A DNA stretch of 64,000 nucleotides. Origin: Nicotiana tabacum. Its lineage: Eukaryota; Streptophyta; Magnoliopsida; Solanales; Solanaceae. Of the stretch, positions 62,969-64,000 are shown piece by piece; the stretch's first letter is position 1; every line of letters starts with the position of its first letter. A program made the position numbers and the translations under genes. The notes beneath the pieces were generated by a model. It saw only the letters and a program-made list of their open reading frames with translations. It was not told the DNA's origin and ran no database searches. The DNA is taken from positions 99,804,826 through 99,868,825 of the forward strand of contig NC_134093.1 in the NCBI RefSeq assembly GCF_000715075.1, given 5' to 3'.

Positions 62969-64000
62969 TGTCACGCCCCGAAATTTCCTCCTTCATACCG
63001 TGATGGTGCCTAACATTTCACTTGCTAGGCAAGCCAACGTTAGAATAATATTAACCAATTTTTAAATTATTAATAATCAAGGAAACAAAGCGGAAGCAAA
63101 GTTTGAAATATGGTGAAATAATCCATAAACTAACGGTGTCTAAATACCATCCCAGAATTTGTATCACAAGTGCACGAGCTTCTAGAATAAATATAAATAA
63201 AAGTCTTAATAAAATAAAGCTGTCTGGAAATACACACACAGCTAAAGTAAAATAGACGGGGACTTCAGAACTGCGGACGCCATGCAGTTATACCTCAAGT
63301 CTCCTTCGAATAGATAAAATCCGAGCAAGTCTATGGCACGCCGCTGGAACCAACTCTGAATTCTGCACAAGAAGTGCAGAGTGTAGTATCAGTACAACCG
63401 ACCCCATGTACTGGTAAGTGCTGAGCCTAACCTCGACGAAGTAGTGACAAGGCTAAGGCGGTTCACTTACATTAACCTTTTAATAAGTCTGTTGCGGTGT
63501 GCAACCCGATCCTCCAATATTAACTTTTAATAAGTCTGTTGCGGCGTGCAACCCGATCCTCCAATATTAACTTTTAATAAGTCTGTTGCGGCATGCAACC
63601 CGATCCTCCAATATATCTATTTCAATCAATTCTTATAAAAGAAATTTCTCCAATAAATGCAACAATTAATATAAAATTATAAGACAACAAGTATACAATA
63701 ATTATGATTTAATTATGAAACAAACAATGACAAATAGCAAATTATTATAGAAATCAGGGAGAAAAGAGGCAGTTTAATATTTAATATGCTAAATGTCAAA
63801 TAACAATTAAAACACAAAATTCAAATAGCATGTAACAATTAATGCAAGAATTCAAGAATTAATATTTGACAAAGAATAAGAGAGAAACAATTATTATAAT
63901 AAATAATTTTTGATTAAAAATAATTTATGATTTTTCAAGTAAGCAGGCAAACAATTAATTTGACGACGTATAGACACTCGTCACCTCGCCTATACGTCGT
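62969..64000 (-). repeat. 5' LTR of element D, partial
   Basis: The LTR end TGTCACGCCCCG at 62969 aligns with 54776 onward. The segment corresponding to about 55286-55580 of the other LTR is missing here, joining the CACTTACATTAACC segment straight to the 47-bp repeats. The LTR runs off the window. Confidence 0.88.
63487..63617. repeat. ~47-bp tandem repeat in the 5' LTR, 3 copies
   Basis: Units start at 63487, 63534 and 63581, same family as 55538-55805 but with half the copies. Confidence 0.9.

Larger units (their letters stand above)
54776..64000 (-). mobile_element. Ty3/gypsy chromovirus, Tekay type (element D)
   Basis: Minus-strand order: 5' LTR (from beyond 64000 to 62969), primer-binding site, gag-pol (62767-57748), polypurine tract, 3' LTR (57735-54776). 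Integrase is last in pol and followed by a chromodomain, which defines chromoviruses; the long LTRs and protease/RT type fit Tekay (Del). Many stops and frameshifts. The two LTRs differ at about nine of the first 125 aligned bases and in internal structure, so the insertion is not recent. GTAAA (54771-54775) is the expected target duplication; its partner lies outside the window. Confidence 0.92.

Overview
The window is plant nuclear DNA, almost certainly from a Solanaceae species and probably Nicotiana. This rests on recognising the repeat families: Tat-lineage Ty3/gypsy elements with tandem arrays in the 3' region, TS and AU SINEs, Stowaway MITEs and Tekay chromoviruses. It also rests on the GT-AG gene structures. 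Species was not tested by any search. Only two intact host genes are visible, a ubiquitin-conjugating enzyme E2 at 8048-12137 (+) and VPS35 of the retromer at 27444-43678 (-). Transposable elements and their decay products fill nearly everything else.

Layout. 1-7160: the 3' part of a Ty3/gypsy Tat-type retrotransposon (element A, +): broken RNase H/integrase, long non-coding 3' region with four kinds of tandem repeat, then the 3' LTR. 7161-12798: the four-exon E2 gene. Its 2.9-kb last intron holds a hAT-type MITE with a perfect 8-bp target duplication. 12799-25707: a second Tat-type element (element B, -) with both LTRs. It keeps gag but has lost nearly all of pol; its gag is split by a truncated LTR retroelement and its 3' LTR carries a foreign LTR. 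A and B share family and lie in opposite orientation, so the E2 gene sits between two inverted 3' LTRs.

25708-27443: intergenic, with one unidentified degenerate coding-like stretch. 27444-43678: VPS35, 22 exons summing to 2373 nt (790 aa), apparently intact. Its intron 3 is 8.6 kb and contains two LINE remnants, a TS SINE, a Stowaway-like MITE, a tandem duplication and a complete 3775-bp hAT transposon with an 8-bp target duplication. The hAT transposase reads through except for one stop codon. 44040-49335: a Mutator-like element (MULE) inserted about 360 bp upstream of the VPS35 start codon. It has ~150-bp terminal inverted repeats and a perfect 9-bp target duplication, and carries only an N-terminal transposase remnant. 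It also contains a nested Stowaway MITE, an AU SINE and unidentified exon-like sequence.

49991-54775: a non-autonomous LTR-type element (element C, +) encoding a decayed spliced coiled-coil protein, followed by ~18 tandem ~50-bp repeats. 54776-64000: a Ty3/gypsy Tekay-type chromovirus (element D, -) with a complete 3' LTR, a full but heavily mutated gag-pol ending in a chromodomain, a tRNA-iMet primer site, and a 5' LTR cut by the window edge.

The two host genes are unrelated parts of protein turnover and endosomal recycling. I see no operon, CRISPR, tRNA or rRNA and nothing that is clearly a new biological system. The most informative material is the nested insertion history, with target duplications readable to the base for hAT, MULE, LINE, SINE and MITE insertions.
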